Assembly (NCBI RefSeq): GCF_021462225.1
Contig: NC_061801.1
Location: 10,784,125 to 10,848,124 of the forward strand
Direction of reading: 5' to 3'
Source: Girardinichthys multiradiatus
Lineage: Eukaryota > Chordata > Actinopteri > Cyprinodontiformes > Goodeidae
Length of the DNA: 64,000 nucleotides
In this document: piece by piece, positions 13,201-25,200 of the stretch
Position numbering within the stretch: the first letter of the stretch is position 1
Layout: each line of letters starts with the position of its first letter
Program-made: the position numbers and the translations under genes
The notes under the pieces: model-generated
What the model was told of the DNA's origin: nothing
Seen by the model: only the letters and a program-made list of their open reading frames with translations
Database searches by the model: none

Positions 13201-16200
13201 CTGTTTCACCAAATACCTAGACGATTCCCATGGTTATGTTTCAATGAGACAAATTAATACGACTCAGCAGATGCTTAATTTCACCTTAATACATCACACC
13301 TTAAATGTAAAATGTGGCAGGACATTTAACCATTTCTAGTTTATATTGTGTCTTGGTTAATTTCATCAGTGATTTTCTTTACTTTTTACAAGAATCTTGC
13401 TCATAAATCATAGAAAAATAATCAATTTCTAAAATGTAATGATACATTTTAGCGTGAGCATCGCACCTGAGTAGATGGAGGAGCGGTGTTCAACACAGTT
13501 TTTGTGAGTTTGCTGACAAGTTCAACAAATGCATTGCTGTAAATAGAGATGGATGGCATGCGCCTTTGTTGTAGTGTTTGCGAAGACAAGAGAATTCAAC
13601 AGTCTCTGTAGCCATACATCTACCAGCCTACACAGCCAAAGCCTTACAAATGCAGGTATGGCTCTAAAACTACGACTTGCATATTATCATGAAGGCCAGT
13701 TCACCCAACCAGCCACATTAAGCTGTGCAATTACACAAATGCTCCTAAAAAGTGAACAAGAACTGTGTTGAATTGATCCTCTCATTCATGGGGTTTGCAC
13801 CATCAATTAGACTTTATCATTATTATCAAAGAATGACTAATCTTGGCATGTAAATCTTGGCATACCAAAACTAATATGATAATGCATATCATAAACAACT
13901 AATTGACATTTAAAGATTCAAAGATTTGCTACCGATATGAATTTTATAAATAAATCTATAAAAGAAAATGTGTGTTTTGTTTATTATTTGTATATTGCAA
14001 CAATGCTTCTTGGCCATAAATCTTCTTGGCCGTCAAAAACCCTGTTTATTTCTCTTTAAATGCTGCCACATTTGTGAGGAATAGGCATTTGTGGGTGGAG
14101 TATGTAGGTGGCACCTATGGAAAACTTGCCAAATCCTCTCTGCCAATACCTAACAGTTTCTGTGTTGCTGTTGTTTACCGGACTAGATGATTGAAGTTTG
14201 AAGAAGAAACACGTACGGAAGTTAAACAATGTACAGGTCCTTCTCAAAATATTAGCATATTGTGATAAAGTTCATTATTTTCCTTAATGTCATGATAAAA
14301 ATTTAACATTCATATATTTTAGATTCATTGTACACTAACTGAAATATTTCAGGTCTTTTATTGTCTTAATACGGATGATTTTGGCATACAGCTCATGAAA
14401 ACCCAAAATTCCTATCTCACAAAATTAGCATATCATCAAAAGGGTCTCTAAACGAGCTATGAACCTAATCATCTGAATCAACGAGTTAACTCTAAACACC
14501 TGCAAAAGATTCCTGAGGCCTTTAAAACTCCCAGCCTGGTTCATCACTCAAAACCCCAATCATGGGTAAGACTGCTGACCTGACTGCTGTCCAGAAGGCC
14601 ACTATTGACACCCTCAAGCAAGAGGGTAAGACACAGAAATAAATTTCTGAACGAATAGGCTGTTCCCAGAGTGCTGTATCAAGGCACCTCAGTGGGAAGT
14701 CTGTGGGAAGGAAAAAGTGTGGCAGAAAACGCTGCACAACGAGAAGAGGTGACCGGACCCTGAGGAAGATTGTGGAGAAGGGCCGATTCCAGACCTTGGG
14801 GGACCTGCGGAAGCAGTGGACTGAGTCTGGAGTAGAAACATCCAGAGCCACCGTGCACAGGTGTGTGCAGGGAATGGGCTACAGGTGCCGCATTCCCCAG
14901 GTCAAGCCACTTTTGAACCAGAAACAGCGGCAGAAGCGCCTGACCTGGGCTACAGAGAAGCAGCACTGGACTGTTGCTCAGTGGTCCAAAGTACTTTTTT
15001 CGGATGAAAGCAAATTCTGCATGTCATTCGGAAATCAAGGTGCCAGAGTCTGGAGGAAGACTGGGGAGAAGGAAATGCCAAAATGCCAGAAGTCCAGTGT
15101 CAAGTACCCACAGTCAGTGATGGTCTGGGGTGCCGTGTCAGCTGCTGGTGTTGGTCCACTGTGTTTTATTAAGGGCAGGTTCAATGCAGCTAGCTATCAG
15201 GAGATTTTGGAGCACTTCATGCTTCCATCTGCTGAAAAGCTTTATGGAGATGAAGATTTCATTTTTCAGCACGACCTGGCACCTGCTCACAGTGCCAAAA
15301 CCACTGGTAAATGGTTTACTGACCATGGTATCACTGTGCTCAATTGGCCTGCCAACTCTCCTGACCTGAACCCCATAGAGAATCTGTGGGATATTGTGAA
15401 GAGAACGTTGAGAGACTCAAGACCCAACACTCTGGATGAGCTAAAGGCTGCTATCGAAGCATCCTGGGCCTCCATAAGACCTCAGCAGTGCCACAGGCTG
15501 ATTGCCTCCATGCCACGCCGCATTGAAGCAGTCATTTCTGCCAAAGGATTCCCGACCAAGTATTGAGTGCATAACTGTACATGATTATTTGAAGGTTGAC
15601 GTTTTTTGTATTAAAAACACTTTTCTTTTATTGGTCGGATGAAATATGCTAATTTTGTGAGATAGGAATTTTGGGTTTTCATGAGCTGTATGCCAAAATC
15701 ATCCTTATTAAGACAATAAAAGACCTGAAATATTTCAATTAGTGTGCAAAGAATCTAAAATATATGAATGTTAAATTTTCATCATGACATTATGGAAAAT
15801 AATGAACTTTATCACAATATGCTAATATTTTGAGAAGGACCTGTATTTATTTAACAAACAGAGGCCTCAGTAGTACGTGGGACAAACGTGCATAGGCACA
15901 GCAGCCTGGCACATCCTCCTCATGTTGGTCACTGGCTTGGTCAGACACTGATATGGGATGACATATCATTCCTCAACCAGAATTTGGTGCAAGTCAGCCA
16001 GTGTGGTTGTGTTGGTTATTTTAGCACGAGGAGAACAGCCACGCTGATCCAACAAGTGTTCAATATGGCTAAGGTCAGGACTAGAGACAGGCGAATCCAT
16101 CCTTTCCACTCTCTGATAAATTCTGTTTTGTGGAGGCCAGCATTGACATCTTGGAAGATAGACTTCAGTTCCTAAGACTGGAGATACAGGATTATCACTG

Positions 16201-19200
16201 GTTGCTGAATTTCATCTCAGTGTCTCTCTGCCATGATATTGGCTCCAATGAAGACGGGCCTTGTTCTTTCAGGTGTAGAAAGTTTTTCTACATTCTTCTC
16301 AACACCACAACTTTCATTTTCATGCATAGATTAAATCCTAAATAATCTACAGTACAGCCTGTGATTACAATGCGAGCACAACGGTTGTGTAAAAATATTT
16401 TGAGGAGAGAGGTAACAATATTAAAGCAAATATTAAACCAAAGTCTTTTATATGCAGAATTGACATGATAATAGGGTTAATGATCCAAGTTCCTACCTTT
16501 GTTTGGAAAACAGACCAAATGTGGCCACATAGTTAATATACTTCACCAAAATATTCTAAAACAAGATTAAACTTGCCTATAAATTTCAGCAATTCATTTG
16601 GTTTCCCCAAAAAAAGGGCCATAATATTTGTCATAAAGCAGTCCTTTGCAATTGTTCACCTTGTTGCTGCTGAGCCCATTGTGATTTCACATGTTGTACA
16701 ATATTGTACTTATTGTTCTATTTTCCACCCATATCAACTGTAAAAAGTACATCAAGCCTAAACTTTAAGAATTGACATATTATCATGAACTCCTGTCCAT
16801 CTAGGCAGCGCTTTCTCCTTCTCTTTCTCATTGATTGAAAAGGAAATGCCAGATTTTTCCAGAATCAAATGTCCAGATTGTTCTGTTAGTGTTTCAAATA
16901 TTATGGGCATTTGGCCATAAAACACTTACATTGAAAATACTGATTTTCGGGTATGTACACCAACTTAGATTACCACTTTTTCACAATCTACACCACTTAC
17001 ACTTTCCAAAGTACAAATAAATTCAGGATCAAAACACAGCTTTAAAGAACCTAATTTCTGACAATTCTGTTCCCTAAAAAACATAAAAGATGGTTTTAAC
17101 AGTGTTTAAAGACTATGTGGGAACTCTGTATATAAAAGTCCTCCTAAGTTATTGCTTTGTAAGCAAAGAATAGTTAGTTTTAAGCATCCTGAGACTACAC
17201 TCAAACTAGCTGAGTGAAAAGTATATCACTTTGTTTAATATTTCAGAATACACATTTTTAGTTTCATAAAATATACTTCTTCATTATCTTAGATACCAGT
17301 CTTAAAGGTAATTTGTATTTAGTGCCGTCTTGCATTTTGGCAATACTAAAAAGGACTTTGTATCTACAAAACATCAGGAGGTAAAACTTTTGGGTTTTGT
17401 ATATTAACACGGTGATTTGAGCATTTCTGTTACATTGCTGGTTTAAATCTCCTACATATAATCTCCAATGTGTTAACCAAAGTTCTTCTGACTATTTTAG
17501 CTGGCCCACTCTGTGAAAAAACAACCTGAAAGGCATCCTTTCTCAGATAGCATGTGTGGAATGGAACTTGGAGCTACGGGTGGTCTTACTGCTGTACCCG
17601 GCTTTGTGCGCCTCCTTGGGTTTACTGCTGGTTTGTGTGAGGGCTTGCTCCTCCTGAGTGAGCTCAAGCTTTAGAGTGAGCTGTAAGCTCTCAGCAGACA
17701 CCAGCACTGTCCTCATGGCTCCCGCCGCGTCTGAACGGAAGGACGAGAAACCGCCGTTCATCCTGTCTTTCCTCCACAGCAGTCCTCTCACCGACTCCAC
17801 AGCCTCTGCTGGCTGTAAATCCACAAACTGAACAGCAATCGAGAGCTGTGCCAGTTACGTTCCTTCAGGCTGTGTGTCTTGTTTGTTCTTCAGGATTAAT
17901 TTAAAGTTGTCCTCTTCTCACAGCAGCCAAAGCCAGGAACTCAGGGAAAAACATCATGGGCTCCACAGACTTTGTCATTCAAGTCACAAGATGCCCAGGC
18001 AACTCATTAATGGCAAGTCATCCTTGTGCCTGAGGATAGTGTTGTTCACTCACATACAACAGTCTCTCCTCCTGCTGGACAGATGTCATTCAACTTTTTC
18101 TCCTCCCTGCCAACACATGTAGCTGCTTCCTATATAAGGCAGCCTACCTCACCTGCCTCCTGGCTTTGTATGTGACTCAACAGCACTTCCCTCTAGGGGA
18201 AAAGGAGGGCCTTATCTACACTGGTGGGTAAACACCGAGCCACTTTTCCTCACCACCACTGCACAATCATCCACTTTAGACTGACACCACTGAGCCCGCA
18301 TACCCTGCCAAGTTTGGCAGACAAGGCCGACAGGACAGGCCTTTAATCAAAGATAACCGCACCAGAATGAATGTCAGGAAATAGCCTTGAAGACGCTGAG
18401 TACAACAGAATGATTTTTGCAAAGACAAAAATCTGCACGCAACATATTCCTTGTGACAAAATTAAACGTGGCCCATTTTTAAAGCCTGATGGTTTTTTGT
18501 GGGGGTATGAATTAGCAGAATGCAGAAGAGGAAGCATATAAGCAGCTACATTTATGGAGCAAAGCTGTTTTTCTGCTAATGTACGATACTATGATCTTAT
18601 GATCACCACTGAGTATTATTGTCCAAGAAGGCCACATGCATCCAGTCTAATACTTATGAACTCTTTCTGCAGCTATGTGCAAATTAATATGTTCATAAAT
18701 CATTTATCAACCAGGAAGAGAACAGCTGATTTAAATTTATTCTAGAGAAGAAGAAATGTGCTGTGGGATGTTAGCGTGTTGCAGCTGCCACAAAGAAAAA
18801 GTATTAAAATCAAAAAAATACATTTTTCACCATTCTTCCATTTGTGAGGTCAGACACTGATGTTGGACAAGATGGGCTGTCTCGACTTCTGAAAGGTATC
18901 GTGTCGGGTTGAGGTCAAGAGTCTGTGCAGACCAGTTAAGTTCCTTCAAACTCACTCATCCATGTCTTTATGGACCTTGGTTTGTGCAATGGTGCACAAT
19001 CATTTTGGAACAGCGATGGGCCATTGCCAAACTGTTGTTACAGAGTCAGGAGCATTGACTTGTCCAAAATGTCATTGTATGCTGAAGCATTAATAGATCC
19101 TCTTGTTGAAACTCTCCTCTGCACCAACATCGACACAGTGCAGACAGGCAAGTGTTGCTCTCCTGGTAACCACCAAACCCAGACTGGTTCCCTGGATTGC

Positions 19201-22200
19201 CAGAGAGAGAAGCATAATTTGTCAGAGAACATGTCTCCACAGCTCTAGAGTCCAGAGGCAGTGTGCTTTACACTACTGCACCTGACCCTTGCATCAACCC
19301 TGGTGATGTTAGACTTGGATCCAAATGTAATGAAAACCCATTCCGTCAATCTCTATGACGCACAATTCTTGAACTAATCTGAAGGCCACATGAAGTTTGG
19401 AGGTCAGTGTAAAATTGGCGACCTCTGCACACTCTGTGCCTCAGCATCCAATGACTCCGCTTTGTAAATTTAGGAATGTACTGCTGTCATTTATAAGCAC
19501 TTTCACTTTGTTATAATACCATCAACAGCTGACTGGAATATTTAGTAGCATGAAATTACAGCAGTAAAGTAATTACACAGGTGGCATCCTATCATGGTAC
19601 CACGCTGGGATTCACCGAGCTCCTTGGAGTGACCCATTCTTTCACAAATTATTGTAGAAGCAGTCTGCAACAGACGACTACTCTGCTCCTCATATAAAGT
19701 AAGTAATGCCCGCTGAGGCAGGAACACTAAAAGAAAATATTACAATTGCTGTTAATTACAGCTCCTAAAGAGAAATCTGAACCAAGGCTACACAAAAACC
19801 AGAGATCAGAAATTTGGCCAAAACGTCTGATTAGTACGTTTCAAATTGAAGCAATAACATCTTAGAGATCAGGACATCTTCGTGTCCTGGTACAAAATTT
19901 GCATTCTATTTCAATGGTTTCAGATTTTATCACGTCTTCAGGACTATTAACCACCTTTCATGCTCAACCTGTTCTTCTGACCACATTTCTTTCAGACAAA
20001 ATAAATGTTAATTTTTCAGTTGGTCAGGATTCAACATGTGTTAAAAAGCCTAACAGATAAATGCCTTCCATAAACTAAATTGGCTAATTAGCATCAGCTG
20101 CAACCAAACAGGGTGACTGTAAGAATAAATGCCTCTGTTTGGCAGTAAACTTTATTATAAAGACACTCGCTGTCTTGAGTGGCTAGATTCACATGTGCCT
20201 CAGTTATAAATAATACATCAGACTATCTAAGATCATATTTTATTGCTTGGAAAATAAGTCAATGTTCAGTTCTCATGATCCAACATGGAACGACCCAAAG
20301 AATTATCCAAATAACAGCAAAACTCAACAAGGTTCAGTTAATCCAAGTAACCCACACTGCAAAATGCTATTTTATGGACCCGGGATTAAAGCTGAATATC
20401 CTTGTGGAAAGTGAAGAGATCTGGTCATATTCTAAAACAAAATGAATCATGCACAATGAAGCAATGTTTCAGACCAAAATGAAATAAAACATACTTCTCG
20501 AAGTTTCCTTCACGCTGATCCTCATCTAGCCATGTCTGTTGGAGTATATAAAATGTGTTTGCTGTGTATCCTACATAAAGAAATTAAGTGCATTTTGTAA
20601 AACATCAAATCCTGTCACATCTATGAAGTGTGAATGTCGTTTATTAGGCAACTCCATTTTGTGTAATGCGTCTATATTGGGTTGAAGGACCCTTTGTGGG
20701 ATTCAAACCTAGGACCTTCTTGCTGCAAGGCAACAGTGTTAAGTGCTTCTAAATAAAAATAAAGTTATTCATGGAAATGTTGGAAAATTTTCAAGAATGA
20801 AATAAATACGTTATTGGGGGTTAGCATTAACCCTGTAGTCTGGGAATTTGCTAACCTCCAATCTAACACTATCTATCTCAAAAGTCACACATTTTGTGAT
20901 GACTTTGTGGTGAATTTCCAACATTCCCCCATAAAAGTTAATGAAACGGCATCAATCTAAGAGCCACATCAGAACAAGCTTTGCTTTGAGGTTAGACATC
21001 CCTAACATTAACAGGCATTGGCATTACACATTATGAATTCTGTCAGACAGAGATATTACTAATATCCTTGCACTGCAGATCTCCCAACATCTGAGCTGGC
21101 CTACCCTGAGCTCAGATTCAAGGGTTATTTTAACACAGAAAGATCTTTGCTTGATAAAATAAATACCACATAGCTGGAGTTTGAAGGTTACGGATATCAC
21201 AGAGAATGGGGAAACAAAGACATTAAAGTGTAGCCTCTACTAAATGTACACCAGATTTGTTGATATTGGTAAACGACAAAAAATAAAACTAACTAAGAGA
21301 ACAGTTCATTTTTACACAGGTTGGATAACCCAAACCCTAATGTGTGTGGCTTTTCTCGGTGAACATTAAGTCACACCAACGAAAGTGATCAAATACTGAC
21401 TTTAAAAAAGACATGGATGCAGAAGTTGATTAAACTTGGGATCTGCTGCCCTCTGGTGGTAGCTTTGTGGCCTGAGGCCTAAAGATAAAAAGCTACAAAG
21501 TTCTGCTAGCTATTGCGGACGTTTTGCAAAAATAAATTGAAAAATAAACACTAACATACTATAGTGTAAGAAGTTATGGCATTCTTACTCCAACAATCAC
21601 AGCTGTAAACTTTTAATATGTTGGACATCTGCAAGACTACATCAGAAATGTTCATGTATCGGTAAGGTAAGTTTATTTATATAGCGCTTTTCAGCAACGA
21701 GACACTCAAAGCGCTGTACATACAATTACAATACAATCACAAAGCAAATAAACACAGATACAGACACAGAAAAACAAATGAGGTAATTTAAAAAAGTAAA
21801 ATAAAATAAAATAAAGAGAATAGAATGATGGACTAGAAAATGAAAGTAAAATTGGACTGAAAACGCAACTAATCATGCCTAAATGGCACAGTCAAAGGCC
21901 ACTCTAAACAAATAAGTTTTAATCTTGATTTAAAGCAACTTAGGGTTTTGGCGCTTTTACAGTTTTCTGGGAGTTTATTCCAGATTAGTGGAGCATAAGA
22001 ACTAAAAGCTGCTTCTCCATGTTTGGTTCTGGTTCTGGGTATGCAGAGTAGATTTGAGCCAGAAGACCTGAGAGGTCTGGGTGATTGATACACTGACAAC
22101 AAGTCTGTAATATATTTTGGTGCTAAGCCATTCAGTGATTTATAGACTAACAGAAGTATTTTAAACTTTATTCTCTGAGCTACAGGGAGCCATTGTAGGG

Positions 22201-25200
22201 ACTTTAGAACCGGGGTGATGTACTCCACTTTCTTAGTTCTAGTGGCAGCAGCATTCTGGATCAACTGCAGCTTTCTGATCGACTTTTTAGGCAGGCCCGT
22301 GAAGACACCGTTGCAGTAATCAATTCTACTAAAGATGAACGCATGAATTAGTTTTTCAAGGTCCTGCTGAGACATTAGTCCTTTAATCCTGGAGATGTTC
22401 TTTAGGTGATAGAAGGCCGACCTAGTTACTGCCTTTATGTGCCTCTGAAGGTTCAGGTCTGAGTCCATTACTACACCCAGGTTTCAAGCCTAATTGGTGG
22501 TTTCTAGCTGTATTAACTGAAACTGTGTGCTAACTTTTAAATGCTCTTCCTTTGGTCCAAAGATTATTACTTCAGTTTTGTTTTGATTCAGCTGAAGAAA
22601 ATGTAGGCCCATCCATGCATTGATTTCTTCTAAGCATTTACCCAGCGCTTGAATGGGTTCATAGTCACCTGGTGACATCGTAACGTATAGCTGTGTGTCG
22701 TCTGCATAGTTATGATAACTTACGTTGTTTATTAAAATCTGAGTTAGGGGGAGCTTGTAGATATTGAATAGGAGGTGCCCTAAGATGGGCCCTTGGGGAA
22801 CACCACATGTGATTTCTGTGGTCTTTGATGTAAAACATGCCAGGGGGGTCTGCCGGTAGGTTTATTCTCAGTGTTCTGATTGCTGGCTGAGTTGTTGAGC
22901 TGGCTGTCACTGTTTGGGATCACAGGCAGAGTTGAATCATCGTTGTACCCCATATTCACCTCCACATTCACTTCTAGTCCATGGATTTTCATCTCTAAAA
23001 CAGCCAATTTCTGTAAAAGTTTGTCGAAGTCCTCTGTGGTGAAGGGAGGCATTTTGTGTTGATTAGCTGGCGTCAACTTGTTCTGCTTTCGAGTTCGATT
23101 ATAAAAACATCAAAGTCCTTTAACAAAATAAAAAAAATAATAATAATAATAATCCTTGGGAGTCGCTGGTAATAAGTTGTTTTAGTCCAATATTTCCGTA
23201 ATTTTGGCTAAGAGATAAAAAGTTAGGAGTAAAAGAATGCAAGAAGGGAGCTTAGGAGAAAAGCGTCTGAGCAGGCAGAGAGGCGGAAGTAAAGATCCGC
23301 CTCTCGGTAAAAAGGAGTGTTTTCTACAGCTCGCACTCTGAATGTGTATGTAAACACATATATATGCACTGGAGACCTTTTAAGCATGGCGGAAAGACTG
23401 TAACGATACAAGGTAATCAAGCCAGCGTTTGCTTTTTAGGGGGTTATATTGACTTATATAAATCCAAAACAATCAATGGAAAAAAATCTTATATATTGAA
23501 GTTTTTGGTTTTTTTTACTCTTTTCCAAGCTTGGTCAAAGAAATTGTTTCTCAGCCTAACAGATACACTGTCTTGAACACGATGTGAAGTATGTATCTTT
23601 AGTTTGGTTCTGACAGCTCGACAAGTGATCTTTCTGGCCCACCAAATAAAAGCTGAGGCCTGTTTAAAAGAGATGCACAAATCGACCAGACAGTGATCCG
23701 GATCACAGTTTTCCCTTGATCTGGTTTGATCAGTGAACAGCAGGTCAGAGGCTGAAAAATTGGCTTTTTTTTATCCCATCAAAGCTAAAAACACCTACCG
23801 TTAGTCTGCAAACGCCTCACCCAAAGGCATGTACTGGATGCAGTGCACAAAAAGTCACAGGTATATGTTGCTTTGTTGCATAAGTATACATAACCTTGAA
23901 TTTCTGCTGGATTTGAAACTCTTTCCTCTATTAAAGAACCTGCAGCACATTTTTTTCCTTTAATGTGTTATATGCAGAAAAAATTCAAGAGTAGATCAGA
24001 GTTCCTAGAAATCCAGTATTCGGCATTGGCTAGGAAAAGTTCTACTAACTTCTACAGGTGGTTCATGGTGTTTATTTTAAAACAATCTTTTAGTCTCAAC
24101 TTGTGTTAATAAAAATTCTGTTTTTTAATGACTGACTTTGAAAAATTAAAAGCATAACCAAGGAACAATGCATGAGAAAATAACACACCGATGTGTCAAA
24201 CATCAGTCTGTAGAAGGTTATACATACAGCCCATAAACAAGAGGCAAAAAATGACTTGAAGTCAGTTAAAAAGAAAAACAAAACAACAATAACAAAGTAA
24301 ATTTGATGTAGAGATGCACCAATCATGTTTTTTTCTGGCTAATCCAAAATCTTCAAGCTTTCTTTAAGGTCTGACCTGCCAATTCCATTTCTTCAAGGCC
24401 TCAAACACATAAATCAAATATGCAACATAAAAAGCTAAAAATACAACATCATCCCCACATATGCATTAAAGCATGTCCCTAACATTGTGCTGATTTCTTT
24501 TAGACTCAAAGAGGGGTCATCAACGTATTGCTGATTGATATAATCATAAACTGAAAATGGTGGGACTTCTCAGTTCCAATGCACTAATTGAAGGACAGCG
24601 AAGTGGATCTGATTTTTCAGTATCTGATCTGCCACTCCTCGATCAGAGCCAAAGAAAACTGGCCACTTCCGATCTCTGGCTGATTATTAATAACTGTTGT
24701 GGCAAACACAACAACACACAAATGGATCATTAGAATATGCAAAAGAAGCAAAAATAGACGGGAACTGACGACTGATCACATACAGTCACAACTGACCAAG
24801 TACCAAAATGGCTGCAGAAAGTATTAGATAACCAAAGTCCCCATAAGAAATTAAAAACAAAACTACGAAACACATGAGCTCCAACACACAAATATGTCGG
24901 CTGTTATTTTGTTGGTGTCAGTAACATTAAAGGGGTGTAGGTGAAGATCACGACAGGTCAAAGGTCAGCAACACGGGCAGCTAGCAGTCTTTCAGCTTCA
25001 GAGCCTGCTTTGTTGATGCTGGCCGCTTACGCTGGAAACAGCTGCATGAACCTCAGCAGAGACTAACTCAAAACCTCAGAACTATCTGGAAGTGGACCGA
25101 GTGGAGTTAGCTTACTTTTTAAAGTCGGCGCTGAAAAGTCCAAAGGCAACCCCGGTGCCGGAGGAGGTCGGGGTGGTCTCCTGCCCCGCTTCCACCGCAG

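Larger units (their letters stand above)
12801..25115. other. ap3b1 intron 1
   Basis: A 12.3-kb intron. It contains the near-intact Tc1 (14234-15843), two old Tc1 remnants (15846-16300, 18835-19730), a candidate regulatory block (18290-18760), a SINE scrap (20695-20750), an L2-like LINE (21662-23330) and possible hAT-type MITE pieces (23672-24690). I recognise nothing in 12810-14230, 16350-18290, 19740-20690 and 20760-21660. Confidence 0.7.

Noticed and set aside
14522..14966. Minus-strand open frames of 95-109 codons
   Set aside because: Antisense shadows of the Tc1 transposase, which has clear catalytic motifs on the plus strand.
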